From Actinoplanes sp. NBC_00393 (GTDB lineage Bacteria > Actinomycetota > Actinomycetes > Mycobacteriales > Micromonosporaceae): a stretch of 64,000 bases of DNA. A model generated the notes under the pieces. That model did not search any database, was not told where the DNA came from, and was given only the letters and a program-made list of their open reading frames with translations. The DNA lies in the NCBI RefSeq assembly GCF_036053395.1, contig NZ_CP107942.1, positions 9,972,001-10,036,000 on the forward strand. Direction: 5' to 3'. This document shows, piece by piece, positions 17,313-25,670 of this stretch (its first letter is position 1; each line of letters starts with the position of its first letter). The translations under genes were made by a program, and so were the position numbers.

Positions 17313-19015
17313 CTAGGCAGGACCCAGATGGGGTTGGTGTAGAACCACAGGTCACCCCACGGGTCGGCGGAGCCGACCACATCGAGCTGGGGACCGTACG
17401 GGTCGACCGAGGCGCCGAGCAGACCGGGCTGGGTGCGGTTCCCGTCGGTGCCGCGTACCCGCAGGTAGAACGGCTTGTCGAGGCGTCCCAGGTCGTAGCT
17501 GAGCGAGATCCGCCCGCTGGTCCGCGAGACCTCGAACGACTTGACCACCCGGGTGTTCGGGGTGGTGAACGCGTCCTTGTCGGCGACCGGCCCGGTGACC
17601 GTGCCGACGATCACGTCGACCCGCTTGAGGACCGGGATGAAGCCGGCCCAGTTCGGGATGTCCTGCAGGTCGATGTCGAGGACCAGCTCGGTGGAGGTGC
17701 CCCGCTTGACCTGCAGCACGCCGCCGAGCGGCGTCCCGTTCGCGGAGCGGCGGTCACCGGCGACCCGGACCCGGGCGTCCAGGCCCTTGATCAGCCGGCC
17801 GTGGTCGACCCAGACGCGGCCCGCGCGCAGACCGTCCATGACCGCCTTGTACGAGAACGTCGACGCGCCCACGTTGGTCCGGCCGTAGTAGCCGGGCCAG
17901 AAGTCACCGGCCTGGGTGTTGATCGTGCCGGTGTAGACCGGGTCGTTGTACTTGCCGTTGGCGTTGAAGTCGCTGCCCGGCCCGCGGTCGGTCTGGTCCA
18001 GGTAGTTGACGTGGCTGTCCGAGTTGACGGTGATCCACCACGCCTTGCCCTCGGCGAGCAGGCTGTCCCAGAGGCCGCCGACGGTGGCGGTCATCCAGTC
18101 GAAGCCGCCCCAGGTGCGGTAGCTCTCCAGCGGGTAGCCGGCGAACGACGCGGCCGACGGGTTGTTGTCGTAGTAGCCGCGGGCGCCGCCGCGACCGTTC
18201 GGGGCCGGGATGCCGGCGGCCTGGTGGCCGGGCGCGCCCTCGAAGCCGACCGCGACGGTCGGGTCGGCGTCGCGCCAGTTGCGGATCTCGTGCGGCGAGT
18301 CGATGCCGCGCCGGGCCGGGTGGTTGGCGAAGAACAGCGCGCCGTCGATCTTGCGCTTGCGGACCTGCTCGCCGAGGAACTGGATGCCGGCGATCGCCAT
18401 GGCCTCGTTCTGGGCGGCGGTGTTGGTGGTCGGCAGCAGCGAGCCGTCGTACGCGTTCTCGAACTGCTTGAGCACCTCCACCTCGTTCCTGCCCGGGTGC
18501 ACGAAGACGGTGGCGTGCTCGGCGGCCGGGATGTTCCACTCCAGCCCCTGGAAGGTGAGCAGGCCGGGCAGCGAGGAGCGCGTCGCGACGATGTCCGGGT
18601 TGACCTTGTCCACACCGATCTTGGCGTGGGTGGCGCTGCCGTGGTCGGTGATGACGAGCCAGTCCAGCCCGTAGGCCTGCCCGTGCCGGGCCTGGTCGAT
18701 CACCCGGTACTGGGCGTCCGAGCTGTACTGGGTGTGGATGTGGTGATCGCCGGCGAGCCACCGGAAGCCGCCCTTGGCCGTGCCGCCGCCGGCGCTGTCG
18801 TGGGTGTGCGGCAGCCCGGCTGCGGCGGCCGCGCCCGGGCGCGCCAGCACGGACGAGGCTGCGCCGGCGCCGAGCAGGCCGGCGCCGAGCAGGAAGCGGC
18901 GGCGGGACGCGTCGGACGACGAGAGCTCGGAAGTGGGAACCGAGAGGTCGAGGGCGTCCGGAAGGTCGCCCCCGACGGCGTCGGGAGAATGATGATGATC
19001 GTGGCCGTGACCCAT
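17309..19015 (-). CDS. Tat-exported PHP-domain metallohydrolase
   Basis: This 568-residue protein has a Tat signal (SRRRFLLGAGLLGAGAASS, about residues 37-55) after a His-rich leader (GHGHDHHH). The CehA/McbA-type PHP domain follows with GDHHIHTQYSSD near residue 94 and VITDHG near residue 127; these His and Asp residues bind metals in PHP phosphoesterases. The C-terminal third is beta-rich. Such proteins hydrolyse phosphodiesters or esters outside the membrane. I chose ATG 19015; GTG 19024 is possible. It heads an operon with the 160-residue protein and the MTHFR-like gene. Confidence 0.85.
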   Translation of the reverse strand: MGHGHDHHHSPDAVGGDLPDALDLSVPTSELSSSDASRRRFLLGAGLLGAGAASSVLARPGAAAAAGLPHTHDSAGGGTAKGGFRWLAGDHHIHTQYSSDAQYRVIDQARHGQAYGLDWLVITDHGSATHAKIGVDKVNPDIVATRSSLPGLLTFQGLEWNIPAAEHATVFVHPGRNEVEVLKQFENAYDGSLLPTTNTAAQNEAMAIAGIQFLGEQVRKRKIDGALFFANHPARRGIDSPHEIRNWRDADPTVAVGFEGAPGHQAAGIPAPNGRGGARGYYDNNPSAASFAGYPLESYRTWGGFDWMTATVGGLWDSLLAEGKAWWITVNSDSHVNYLDQTDRGPGSDFNANGKYNDPVYTGTINTQAGDFWPGYYGRTNVGASTFSYKAVMDGLRAGRVWVDHGRLIKGLDARVRVAGDRRSANGTPLGGVLQVKRGTSTELVLDIDLQDIPNWAGFIPVLKRVDVIVGTVTGPVADKDAFTTPNTRVVKSFEVSRTSGRISLSYDLGRLDKPFYLRVRGTDGNRTQPGLLGASVDPYGPQLDVVGSADPWGDLWFYTNPIWVLPR

Positions 19016-19079
19016 GATCGTCACCCTGGTCCGAACAGGACAACAGCCGCTGGCGATCCCGTGACCGTCCGGCGAACGA

Positions 19080-19883
19080 TCAGCCGACAATCGGCCGGAA
19101 AACACCCCACGCCACGGAGGCGGCCAGGATCGCGGCCGCGGCCACTCCGGCGCAGGCCAGCAGGGCGGTGTCCGCGGCGGTGAAGTGCTGCCGGCGCGCG
19201 TACGTCCGCGGTGTTCCCGAGTCGAAGCCGCGGGCGTCCATCGCCACCGCCAGCCGGACCCCGCGCCGCAGCGCGCCGACCAGAAGCGCGAACGCGGTCG
19301 AGGCGAAGAGCCGCAGCCTGGCCACCGGATTGCGGCCGGCGTCCACGCCGCGCGCGCGGCGGGCCAGGGTGAGCGCCCGCCACTCCTGCGCCAGCAGCGG
19401 GAGCAGCCGGAACGCGGCGAGCGCGCCGATCGCGAACCGCGGCGGCGCCTTGGCGTTCTGCACCAGCGCGTCGGCCAGATCGGTGGGGTCGGTGGTGAGG
19501 AAGACGATCATGCCGGGCAGCGCCACGGCGAAGATCCGCAGGATCAGCCCGGTGGCGGTGCCGAGCACACCGGTGGTGACGTCGAACGGCCCGGCGGAGA
19601 AGACCAGGTCGCCACTGCGTTCGGCGGCGAACAGCACCATCGTGACCAGCACCCCGGCAGCGGCCAGCAGCAGAGGCGCCGCGCGCCGGGCCAGCACCCG
19701 GTAGCGGACGCCGAAGAACGGCAGCACGGCGAGCTCGAGCAGCAGCGCGGCGGCCGGCGTGAACGGATCGACCGTTGCGATCAGCGGCAGCGAGAAGAGC
19801 AGGGCGGCGCCCAGCTTGGCGACCGGGTTGCGCCGGGCGAGCGGCGCCGACAGATCCGCGATCGGTTCCAGGGTGAGGGTCAC
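19080..19883 (-). CDS. ykoC: ECF transporter T component, YkoC type
   Basis: This 267-residue EcfT/CbiQ-family membrane protein couples ATPases to the substrate-binding S protein. It has about five to six hydrophobic segments and the two Ala-Arg-Gly signatures, ARRARGVD near residue 180 and AMDARGFDSG near residue 217, that contact the ATPase grooves. Its start overlaps the ykoD end by four bases. With the double ATPase and YkoE it forms a complete thiamine/HMP importer of the ykoEDC type. Confidence 0.9.
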   Translation of the reverse strand: MTLTLEPIADLSAPLARRNPVAKLGAALLFSLPLIATVDPFTPAAALLLELAVLPFFGVRYRVLARRAAPLLLAAAGVLVTMVLFAAERSGDLVFSAGPFDVTTGVLGTATGLILRIFAVALPGMIVFLTTDPTDLADALVQNAKAPPRFAIGALAAFRLLPLLAQEWRALTLARRARGVDAGRNPVARLRLFASTAFALLVGALRRGVRLAVAMDARGFDSGTPRTYARRQHFTAADTALLACAGVAAAAILAASVAWGVFRPIVG

Positions 19884-21310
19884 GGACGCGACCTCCGCGG
19901 CAGCGGCGCCGGCTCCGGCACACCGAGCGGAACGGTACGGTCGGCGAGCGTACGCACGAACGCGTCATCATGGGTGACCGCGACGATCCCGTGCCCCTCG
20001 GCCCGCAGCTCGGCGAGGAGATCGACCAGTTCCCGCCACGTGCGCCGGTCCTGCCCGAACGTCGGCTCGTCGAGGATGAGCAGCTGCGGAGCGGTGGCGA
20101 GGGCGGTGGCCACGCTGAGCCGCCGGGCCTCGCCGCCGGAGAGCGTGTACGGGTTGGCCGCCGCCAGTTTCGTCAGCCGCAGCCGTTCCAGCAGCCCGTC
20201 CACGATCCGCCGGACCTCGTCCGGGGACCGGCCGACCCGGCGTGGGCCGAGCGCGAGCTCGTCGGCGACCCGGCCGGTGACGAACTGGTGCTCCGGGTTC
20301 TGGAAGACCGACCCGATCCGCTGGGTCAGGGTCGCGGCCCGCCACCGGTGCGGGGGCCGTTTGTCGCCGAACGCCACGATCCGCCCGGCGGCCGGCGCCA
20401 GCAGACCGCCGAGCAGCAGGGCCAGGGTGGACTTCCCCGCGCCGTTGGGACCGGTGACCGCCAGCACCTCACCGGCGCCGGCGGCGATCGAGACGGGAGT
20501 CAACCGGCCTGGCACGGTGACCTGCTCCGCGCGTACCAGATCGGGGTTTGCCATGGTCGTTGCCTTGATCGGTGAGGTGTTGAAACCCGGCACCCAGACG
20601 CCCTCGTCGGCCAGCTTGTCGCCGTAGGCGGCGAAGATCACATCGGGTGCGCCGTCGGCGCGCACGCCGCCGCCCGGCTCCAGCACCACCACCCGGTCGA
20701 CCAGCTCGAGCGCCTCGGCGACCCGGTGTTCCACGATGATCAGCGTGGTCTCCGGGCCGGTGGCCCGGGCCACCGCCTCCCGGATCAGTTCGGCGCCCAG
20801 CGGGTCCAGGTTGGCGGTCGGTTCATCGAGCAGCAACAATCCGGGCCGCATGACCAGGACACCGGCGAGGGCGAGGCGCTGCGCCTCGCCGCCGGAGAGG
20901 GCCGCGGTGGAGCGATTGATCGGGTACGGGAAGCCGACCCGATCCAGCACGTCACTGACCCGGGGCCAGATGTCGCCGGCCGGCACGCCCCGGTTCTCGC
21001 AGCCGAACGCCACGTCGTCGCCGCTGCGCGCCATCACCAGCTGCGTCTGCGGATCCTGGAAGACGATCCCGGTCCGCTCGCGCGCCTCGGCGGGTGGCAG
21101 ACCGTCGATCTCGATCGTGCCCTCGGCCTCGCCGGAGTCCTCCGGGAGCAGGCCGGCCAGCGCGGCGAGCAGGGTGCTCTTGCCGGCCCCGGAGGGACCG
21201 AGCAGCAGCACCCGCTCGCCGTGCCGGATGTGCAGGTCGAGTCCGCGGACTGCCCAGGCGCGGCGCCCGGCGTGCCGCCACCCGAACCCGCGAAGCCGAA
21301 CCTCACTCAT
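19880..21310 (-). CDS. ykoD: ECF transporter double ATPase, YkoD type
   Basis: This 476-residue protein fuses two ABC ATPase domains. Domain one has Walker A GPSGAGKST near residue 38, signature LSGGEAQRLALAG and LLLDEPTANLD. Domain two, from about residue 245, has GPNGAGKST, LSGGEARRLSVAT and LILDEPTFGQD. Both sites look intact. It corresponds to fused EcfA-EcfA', as in YkoD, and powers uptake. It lies between ykoE (three-base gap) and ykoC (overlap). Confidence 0.93.
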   Translation of the reverse strand: MSEVRLRGFGWRHAGRRAWAVRGLDLHIRHGERVLLLGPSGAGKSTLLAALAGLLPEDSGEAEGTIEIDGLPPAEARERTGIVFQDPQTQLVMARSGDDVAFGCENRGVPAGDIWPRVSDVLDRVGFPYPINRSTAALSGGEAQRLALAGVLVMRPGLLLLDEPTANLDPLGAELIREAVARATGPETTLIIVEHRVAEALELVDRVVVLEPGGGVRADGAPDVIFAAYGDKLADEGVWVPGFNTSPIKATTMANPDLVRAEQVTVPGRLTPVSIAAGAGEVLAVTGPNGAGKSTLALLLGGLLAPAAGRIVAFGDKRPPHRWRAATLTQRIGSVFQNPEHQFVTGRVADELALGPRRVGRSPDEVRRIVDGLLERLRLTKLAAANPYTLSGGEARRLSVATALATAPQLLILDEPTFGQDRRTWRELVDLLAELRAEGHGIVAVTHDDAFVRTLADRTVPLGVPEPAPLPRRSRP

Positions 21311-21313
21311 GAC

Positions 21314-21904
21314 TCAGATCAGTGCCCGTTCCCGGCCCGCTCCGAACCGGTCGAGCACACCGGTCGGCACCAGCGCCCGGACCAGCGCCCAGCTGCCCAG
21401 CCCGGCCAGGACGGCGCCGCTCACCACGGTCAGCAGCGCGTACGGGATCCGGTAGGACCAGAGGGCGGTCTCCGAGTTCCACACGAAGAAGTCGTAGATG
21501 CCCGCGCTCACACCGGTCAGCGCTCCGGCGAGCAGGGCCACCGGCAGTTTGAAGGAGCGGTAGCGCAGCGCCGCGAACGCCAGCTCCGCGCCCAGCCCCT
21601 GGATCAGGCCCTGCGGGATGACGGTCGCGCCCCACGCGTTGCCGAGCAGCGCCGAGATGATCGCCGCGACCAGCTCGGTGTAGAGCGAGGCGCCCGGCTT
21701 GCGGATGATCAGCCCGCCCAGCACCGCGGGCATCAGCCAGATGCCGTAGAGCAGGGTCTGCGCGGGCGGGAAGAAGGCGAACGCGCTCTCGGTGGCGCTC
21801 CAGACCATGTTCCAGGCCCAGAAGATCACGCCGAACGCCACGGCGATGACCGAGGCGATCACGACGTCTATCGTGCGCCAGCGATTCGGATTGGTGTTTT
21901 TCAT
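21314..21904 (-). CDS. ykoE: ECF transporter S component, YkoE family
   Basis: This 196-residue protein with about five membrane segments matches the YkoE family. It has WRTIDVVIASVIAVAFGVIFWAWN, a conserved GNAWGATVIPQGLIQGLGAE and GIYDFFVWN. YkoE binds hydroxymethylpyrimidine or thiamine for uptake. ATG 21904 follows a strong GGGAGG. A TPP riboswitch lies upstream, so thiamine-class substrate specificity is well supported. It is the first gene of the ykoEDC operon. Confidence 0.92.
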   Translation of the reverse strand: MKNTNPNRWRTIDVVIASVIAVAFGVIFWAWNMVWSATESAFAFFPPAQTLLYGIWLMPAVLGGLIIRKPGASLYTELVAAIISALLGNAWGATVIPQGLIQGLGAELAFAALRYRSFKLPVALLAGALTGVSAGIYDFFVWNSETALWSYRIPYALLTVVSGAVLAGLGSWALVRALVPTGVLDRFGAGRERALI

Positions 21905-21911
21905 TGAAACG

Positions 21912-21933
21912 CCTCCCAGCGGGTACCGGGAGG
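21912..21933 (-). promoter_or_regulatory. Shine-Dalgarno-masking hairpin of the ykoE leader
   Basis: The ykoE Shine-Dalgarno GGGAGG (complement of 21912-21917) can pair perfectly with CCTCCC just upstream (complement of 21928-21933) across a ten-base loop. This is the likely expression platform of the riboswitch, giving control at translation. Confidence 0.55.
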
Positions 21934-21989
21934 AGACGCACGCCGCGGCCGGGCGGCAGTGCCCGGACACGACGCGGCTGGAGAAGACC

Positions 21990-22072
21990 GAACTTCCTGC
22001 GCTGGCATTACCCAGATCAGGTACGAGGGTCTGCGGTCGCCCGCACTCTCAGCGCTGTGCGCTCCCCTGTCG
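21990..22072 (-). ncRNA. TPP (THI-element) riboswitch
   Basis: On the minus strand the conserved THI-box elements appear in order: ACAGGGGAGC, GCTGAGAGTGCGG, ACCCTCGTACCTGATCTGGG and TAATGCCAGCGCAGGAAG. CTGAGA and CCTGATCTGGGTAATGCCAGCG are the invariant TPP-binding parts. It lies 85 bases before ykoE and should shut the transporter when thiamine diphosphate is plentiful. Confidence 0.95.
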
Positions 22073-22136
22073 GATTACATGTGCTTCGATGACGCTAACA
22101 CCTGGTAGAGGGCTGGAATAGAGAGGGAGCCATCAC

Positions 22137-22949
22137 ATGGAGATCAAAGCTCGCGGGCTGACCTTCGATGTGTACGAGGGCGGCCCCGAGGACGGCGAGC
22201 CGGTCCTGCTGCTGCACGGCTTTCCCCAGGATCACCGCGAGTTCGATCTGCTCACACCCCGCCTGCACGCGGCCGGTCTCCGCACGTACGCGATGGACCA
22301 GCGCGGCTACTCACCGGGTGCCCGGCCCGCCGAGGTCTCCGCGTACCGGATGGGGGAACTGACCTCGGACGCTCTCGCCGTGCTGGACGCCCTGGGGGTG
22401 GAACGCGCCCACCTGGTCGGCCATGACTGGGGCGCGCACGTGGCCTGGCTGCTCGCCGCCCGCCATCCGGGCCGGGTGCGCACGCTGACCGCCATCTCGG
22501 TGCCGCATCCGCGCGCGCTCATGCTGGCCCTGCGGGTACGCCCGTCGCAGCGCGCCCGCTTCGCCTACTTCGAGGTCTTCCGGTCGCCGGTCGCCGAGCG
22601 GCTCCTGCTGGCCCGCAACGGCACGCTGCTGCGCTGGATGCTGCGCCCGCTGCACCACGCCGAGCAGTACGTCGAGGCGATGTACGAGCCGGGCCGGCTC
22701 ACCGGCGGGCTGAACTGGTACCGCGCGTTCACCACCGATCAGATCGCCTCGACCGGCGTGGTGAAGGTCCCGACCACGTATGTGTGGAGCGACCGGGACG
22801 GCGTGGTCGGGCTGACCGCCGCCCTGCGGACCGCCGATTGGGTGGAAGGTGACTATCAGCTCGTGGCGATGAAGGGTGTCAGCCACTGGGTGCCTGAACA
22901 GGCACCACGCGAACTGGCCGACGCCGTGCTGGCACGCATCAACGTTTGA
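22137..22949 (+). CDS. Alpha/beta hydrolase, epoxide-hydrolase-like
   Basis: This 270-residue alpha/beta-hydrolase has the oxyanion-hole motif LLHGFPQDHREF near residue 28 and a nucleophile elbow GHDWGAHVAW near residue 97. Asp in place of Ser at the nucleophile is typical of epoxide hydrolases and haloalkane dehalogenases. The late Asp in VWSDRDGVVG and the final His in KGVSHWVPEQ complete the triad. No signal peptide is present. GAGAGGGAG precedes the ATG. The substrate is unknown. Confidence 0.9.
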   Translation: MEIKARGLTFDVYEGGPEDGEPVLLLHGFPQDHREFDLLTPRLHAAGLRTYAMDQRGYSPGARPAEVSAYRMGELTSDALAVLDALGVERAHLVGHDWGAHVAWLLAARHPGRVRTLTAISVPHPRALMLALRVRPSQRARFAYFEVFRSPVAERLLLARNGTLLRWMLRPLHHAEQYVEAMYEPGRLTGGLNWYRAFTTDQIASTGVVKVPTTYVWSDRDGVVGLTAALRTADWVEGDYQLVAMKGVSHWVPEQAPRELADAVLARINV

Positions 22950-22980
22950 CCATGAGCGTGCGGGGGAACGCTGGCGCGTC

Positions 22981-23523
22981 ATGGCGGTCGAAACACACAC
23001 CCCCCGAAAGAATCCGTCCGGCGAAACCGAGAAGCAGCGCTGGGACCGCAACTTCGCGGACCTGCTGCAGGAGCTGCGGGTCGCACAGACCGGTGTGCAG
23101 ATCCTTTTCGCCTTCCTGCTGACCATCCCGTTCAGCAACGGCTTTCCGGACGCCACCGCGTTCCAGAAGGACGTGTACGTGGTGGCGCTGATCAGCGCCG
23201 CGTTCGCCACGGCGCTGATCATCTCGCCGGTGGCGTTCCACCGGGCGCTGTTCCGGCAGGGCCGCAAGCCCGAGCTGGTCCGGTACGCCCACAAGATGGC
23301 TTCCGCGGGTCTGGCGTTCATGCTGATCTCGATGGTCAGCAGCGTCCTGCTGATCACCGATTACGTGCTGGACTGGAAGTGGGCCGTCCCGCTGACCGTG
23401 GTCACCGCGGGCTGGTTCGTCACCTACTGGGTGGCGCTCCCGTTCGCGCACCGCAACTGGGGTGAGGACGACGATGACGATGACGACGACGTCAGCGACG
23501 GCCGCGCAGACCGAGACGCCTGA
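22981..23523 (+). CDS. DUF6328-type four-helix membrane protein
   Basis: This 180-residue protein has a charged N-terminal segment, a conserved LLQELRVAQTGVQILFAFLL stretch and four predicted membrane helices, as in the DUF6328 family of actinobacterial membrane proteins. It ends with an acidic tail of eight consecutive Asp. The ATG at 22981 is preceded by GGGGGAACG. The function is unknown. Its 3' end overlaps the convergent gene by 32 bases. Confidence 0.75.
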   Translation: MAVETHTPRKNPSGETEKQRWDRNFADLLQELRVAQTGVQILFAFLLTIPFSNGFPDATAFQKDVYVVALISAAFATALIISPVAFHRALFRQGRKPELVRYAHKMASAGLAFMLISMVSSVLLITDYVLDWKWAVPLTVVTAGWFVTYWVALPFAHRNWGEDDDDDDDDVSDGRADRDA

Positions 23524-24097
23524 GTTCCAGCTCGGCTAGCGCGTCCACAGCCTCCGGGTCGCCGGCCCGCCAGCTCTGCGCGATGTCCGGGCCCAGCCTG
23601 GCCAGCTCGTTGAGCGGGCGGCCGGCCAGGGCCCGCAGCGCCAGCAGATCCCGGCCGGCCGGGTCGGTGCGCACCGCGGCGGCCACCCCCGCCCGGCGGA
23701 TCCAGCGCAGCCGTAGCGGCAGCCAGACGAAGAGCACCAGCGCCAGTGGCACCGCGATCGCCATCAGCGGCAGGATCAGCGCCATCTGGTCGACGAACTC
23801 CTGCTGCTCCCGGCCGGCGTCGGCCAGCGCCCGGGCCGCGTCCGCGGCCCGGGTGAACGGCTCGGTGAGCTCGTCGCCGACCACCGGCACGTCGTCCACC
23901 TTGCCGCCGGCGTCGGCCAGGTTGTCGGCGATGCCGTTGCCGGCGCCCTCCAGCTTCTGACCCGGCACGGCGAGCTTCAGCACCAGGTCGTGGATCCAGA
24001 GCGCGACCCGGATCCACAGGTAGACCCAGACGACGACGAGAAGGTCGGTGATCAGCTGGCGAAGGGCGACGGGAACGCGGTCGGCGTAGAGCTTCAC
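23492..24097 (-). CDS. Hypothetical membrane protein with two transmembrane segments
   Basis: This 201-residue protein of no recognised family has hydrophobic segments near residues 13-33 and 108-130. A predicted extracytoplasmic helical region (ADNLADAGGKVDDVPVVGDEL...) separates them, and the cytoplasmic tail is Arg/Leu-rich. I chose GTG 24097 because the protein then begins right before the first helix. It lies 16 bases after zur on the same strand, so it may be a distal member of that operon. Confidence 0.65.
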   Translation of the reverse strand: MKLYADRVPVALRQLITDLLVVVWVYLWIRVALWIHDLVLKLAVPGQKLEGAGNGIADNLADAGGKVDDVPVVGDELTEPFTRAADAARALADAGREQQEFVDQMALILPLMAIAVPLALVLFVWLPLRLRWIRRAGVAAAVRTDPAGRDLLALRALAGRPLNELARLGPDIAQSWRAGDPEAVDALAELELRRLGLRGRR

Positions 24098-24113
24098 ACC
24101 GGAAGGTTCCCAT

Positions 24114-24515
24114 TCAGCTCTTCGCGGCGCACTCCGGGCATGTCCCGAAGATCTCCAACGTGTGCGAGACGTCGACGAAGCCGTGCTGACCGGCCACCTT
24201 GTCGGCCCAGGACTCGACCGCCGGGCCGGCCACCTCGACGGTCCGCCCGCAGGAACGGCACACCAGGTGGTGGTGATGCCCCTGGCTGCACCGCCGGTAC
24301 AGGTGCTCACCGCCGGGCGGGCGCATCACGTCGATCTCCCCGGCGTCGGCGAGGCCCTGCAACGTCCGGTACACCGTCGTCAGCCCGACCCGTTCGCCCC
24401 GGTCCCGCAGCATCGCGTGCAGGTCCTGCGCGCTGTGGAAGCCCTCGGTCTCGGCGAGGACGGCGCTGACCGCGCTGCGCTGCTTGGTGTTGCGGGGGGC
24501 TTGGTCCGGGTTCAC
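24114..24515 (-). CDS. zur: Zinc uptake regulator Zur, Fur family
   Basis: This 133-residue Fur-family repressor has the winged helix (RVGLTTVYRTLQGLADAGEID), the sensory His-rich HHHHLVCRSCGRTVEV, and the structural zinc pair CRSC / CPEC near residues 87 and 127. It is the last regulator of the znuABC-smtB-zur operon, whose promoter carries a Zur-type palindrome, so zinc sensing is strongly indicated. Its GTG lies at the stop of smtB (they share one base). Confidence 0.93.
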   Translation of the reverse strand: MNPDQAPRNTKQRSAVSAVLAETEGFHSAQDLHAMLRDRGERVGLTTVYRTLQGLADAGEIDVMRPPGGEHLYRRCSQGHHHHLVCRSCGRTVEVAGPAVESWADKVAGQHGFVDVSHTLEIFGTCPECAAKS

Positions 24516-24808
24516 TATCGGCTCTCCCTGGCGTGGCTCACGGCGTCGGTGACGATGTGGGCGACGTGTTCGTCCACCAGGGAGTATGCGATCTCCCGGC
24601 CGCGCCGCACACCCCGCACCACACCGGCGCCACGCAGAACCCGCAGGTGCTGGGAGACCAGCGGCTGCGGGGCGCCCAACTTCGCCACCAAATCATGCAC
24701 GCATCGTTCGCCGTCGCCCAGTTCCACCACGATCGCCACCCGGATCGGCGCGGAGAGGGCGCGCAGCAGCGCACCCGCCGACTCGTACGCCTCGTAGCCG
24801 TCAGCCAT
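24515..24808 (-). CDS. smtB: SmtB/ArsR-family zinc sensor
   Basis: This 97-residue winged-helix protein closely resembles mycobacterial SmtB, which is also encoded next to zur. Matching segments are LLRALSAPIRVAIVVEL, CVHDLV, PQPLVSQHLRVLR and the helix-5 metal site DEHVAHIVTDAVSHARE. ArsR/SmtB proteins release DNA when they bind zinc. ATG 24808 overlaps the znuB end by eight bases. Having both regulators behind znuABC links zinc-excess and zinc-shortage sensing in one transcript. Confidence 0.9.
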   Translation of the reverse strand: MADGYEAYESAGALLRALSAPIRVAIVVELGDGERCVHDLVAKLGAPQPLVSQHLRVLRGAGVVRGVRRGREIAYSLVDEHVAHIVTDAVSHARESR

Positions 24809-25670
24809 GCAGCACCACATCCGGAGGTTCGGCGGTCACCGGCGGGCGGGTCTGCCGGCGGCGCAGGTTCCGCCGGATCATCCCACCGATCGTCGTGACG
24901 AGGAACGCGAGCAGGGCCATCAGGACCGTGGTGGCGCCCGGTGCGGTGTCCGCCTCGGCCGAGACGAGAACGCCGAGGCCGGCCGAGCCCAGGCCGATCA
25001 GCATCGCGGCCGCCATGGTCGTCCGGAAGCCGCGGGTGACCTGCTGGGCGGCGGCGACCGGGACGACCATCAGGGCGGAGACCAGCAGCAGGCCGACGGT
25101 GCGCATCGCGATGGTCACGGTCACCGCGGTGGTCACCGCGAGCAGGATGTTGAGCGTACGCACCGGCAGGCCGCTGACCCGGGCGTACTCCTCGTCGTTG
25201 CAGAGGGCGAACAGCGCCGGCCGGAGCAGCAGCATCGCCACCAGCACCGCCGCGGCCAGACCGCCGATCACCGCGATGTCCCCGGGCGACGTGGTGATCA
25301 GCGACCCGAACAGGTACTGCATCAGGTTGGTGTTGCTCTTGTCGCCGGAGAGGCCGACCAGCACCACACCGCCCGCGATGCCCCCGTAGAAGAGCAGCGC
25401 CAGCGCCAGGTCGCCGGAGGTGCGGCCGCGTTCGCGGATCAGCTCGACACCGACCGCGCCGATCGTGGCGACCAGCACCGCGGTCAGCACCGGCGAGTTG
25501 TTGGTGAGCAGGCCCACCCCGACGCCGGTGAGCGCGACGTGGCCGATCCCGTCCCCGATCAGGGACAGGCGCCGCTGCACCAGGTAGATACCCAGCGCCG
25601 GCGCGGTCAGGCCGATGATCAGGGCGCCGGCCAGGGCGCGGAGCATGAAGGGGTACGCCAGCAGCTCCAT
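24801..25670 (-). CDS. znuB: Zinc ABC transporter permease ZnuB
   Basis: This 289-residue ABC-3 family permease has about eight membrane segments. It carries GIYLVQRRLSLIGDGIGHVAL near residue 27 and the conserved LCNDEEYARVSGLPVRTLN and GLLLVSALMVVPVAAAQQ motifs. It forms the membrane channel for zinc import with ZnuC and ZnuA. ATG 25670 overlaps the znuC stop (ATGA). The C terminus is Arg-rich and cytoplasmic. Confidence 0.93.
   Translation of the reverse strand: MELLAYPFMLRALAGALIIGLTAPALGIYLVQRRLSLIGDGIGHVALTGVGVGLLTNNSPVLTAVLVATIGAVGVELIRERGRTSGDLALALLFYGGIAGGVVLVGLSGDKSNTNLMQYLFGSLITTSPGDIAVIGGLAAAVLVAMLLLRPALFALCNDEEYARVSGLPVRTLNILLAVTTAVTVTIAMRTVGLLLVSALMVVPVAAAQQVTRGFRTTMAAAMLIGLGSAGLGVLVSAEADTAPGATTVLMALLAFLVTTIGGMIRRNLRRRQTRPPVTAEPPDVVLHG

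Noticed and set aside
17801..19183. Long plus-strand frame opposite the PHP hydrolase
   Set aside because: Its composition is low-complexity Val/Gly/Arg and it lies wholly opposite a gene with clear PHP and Tat motifs.
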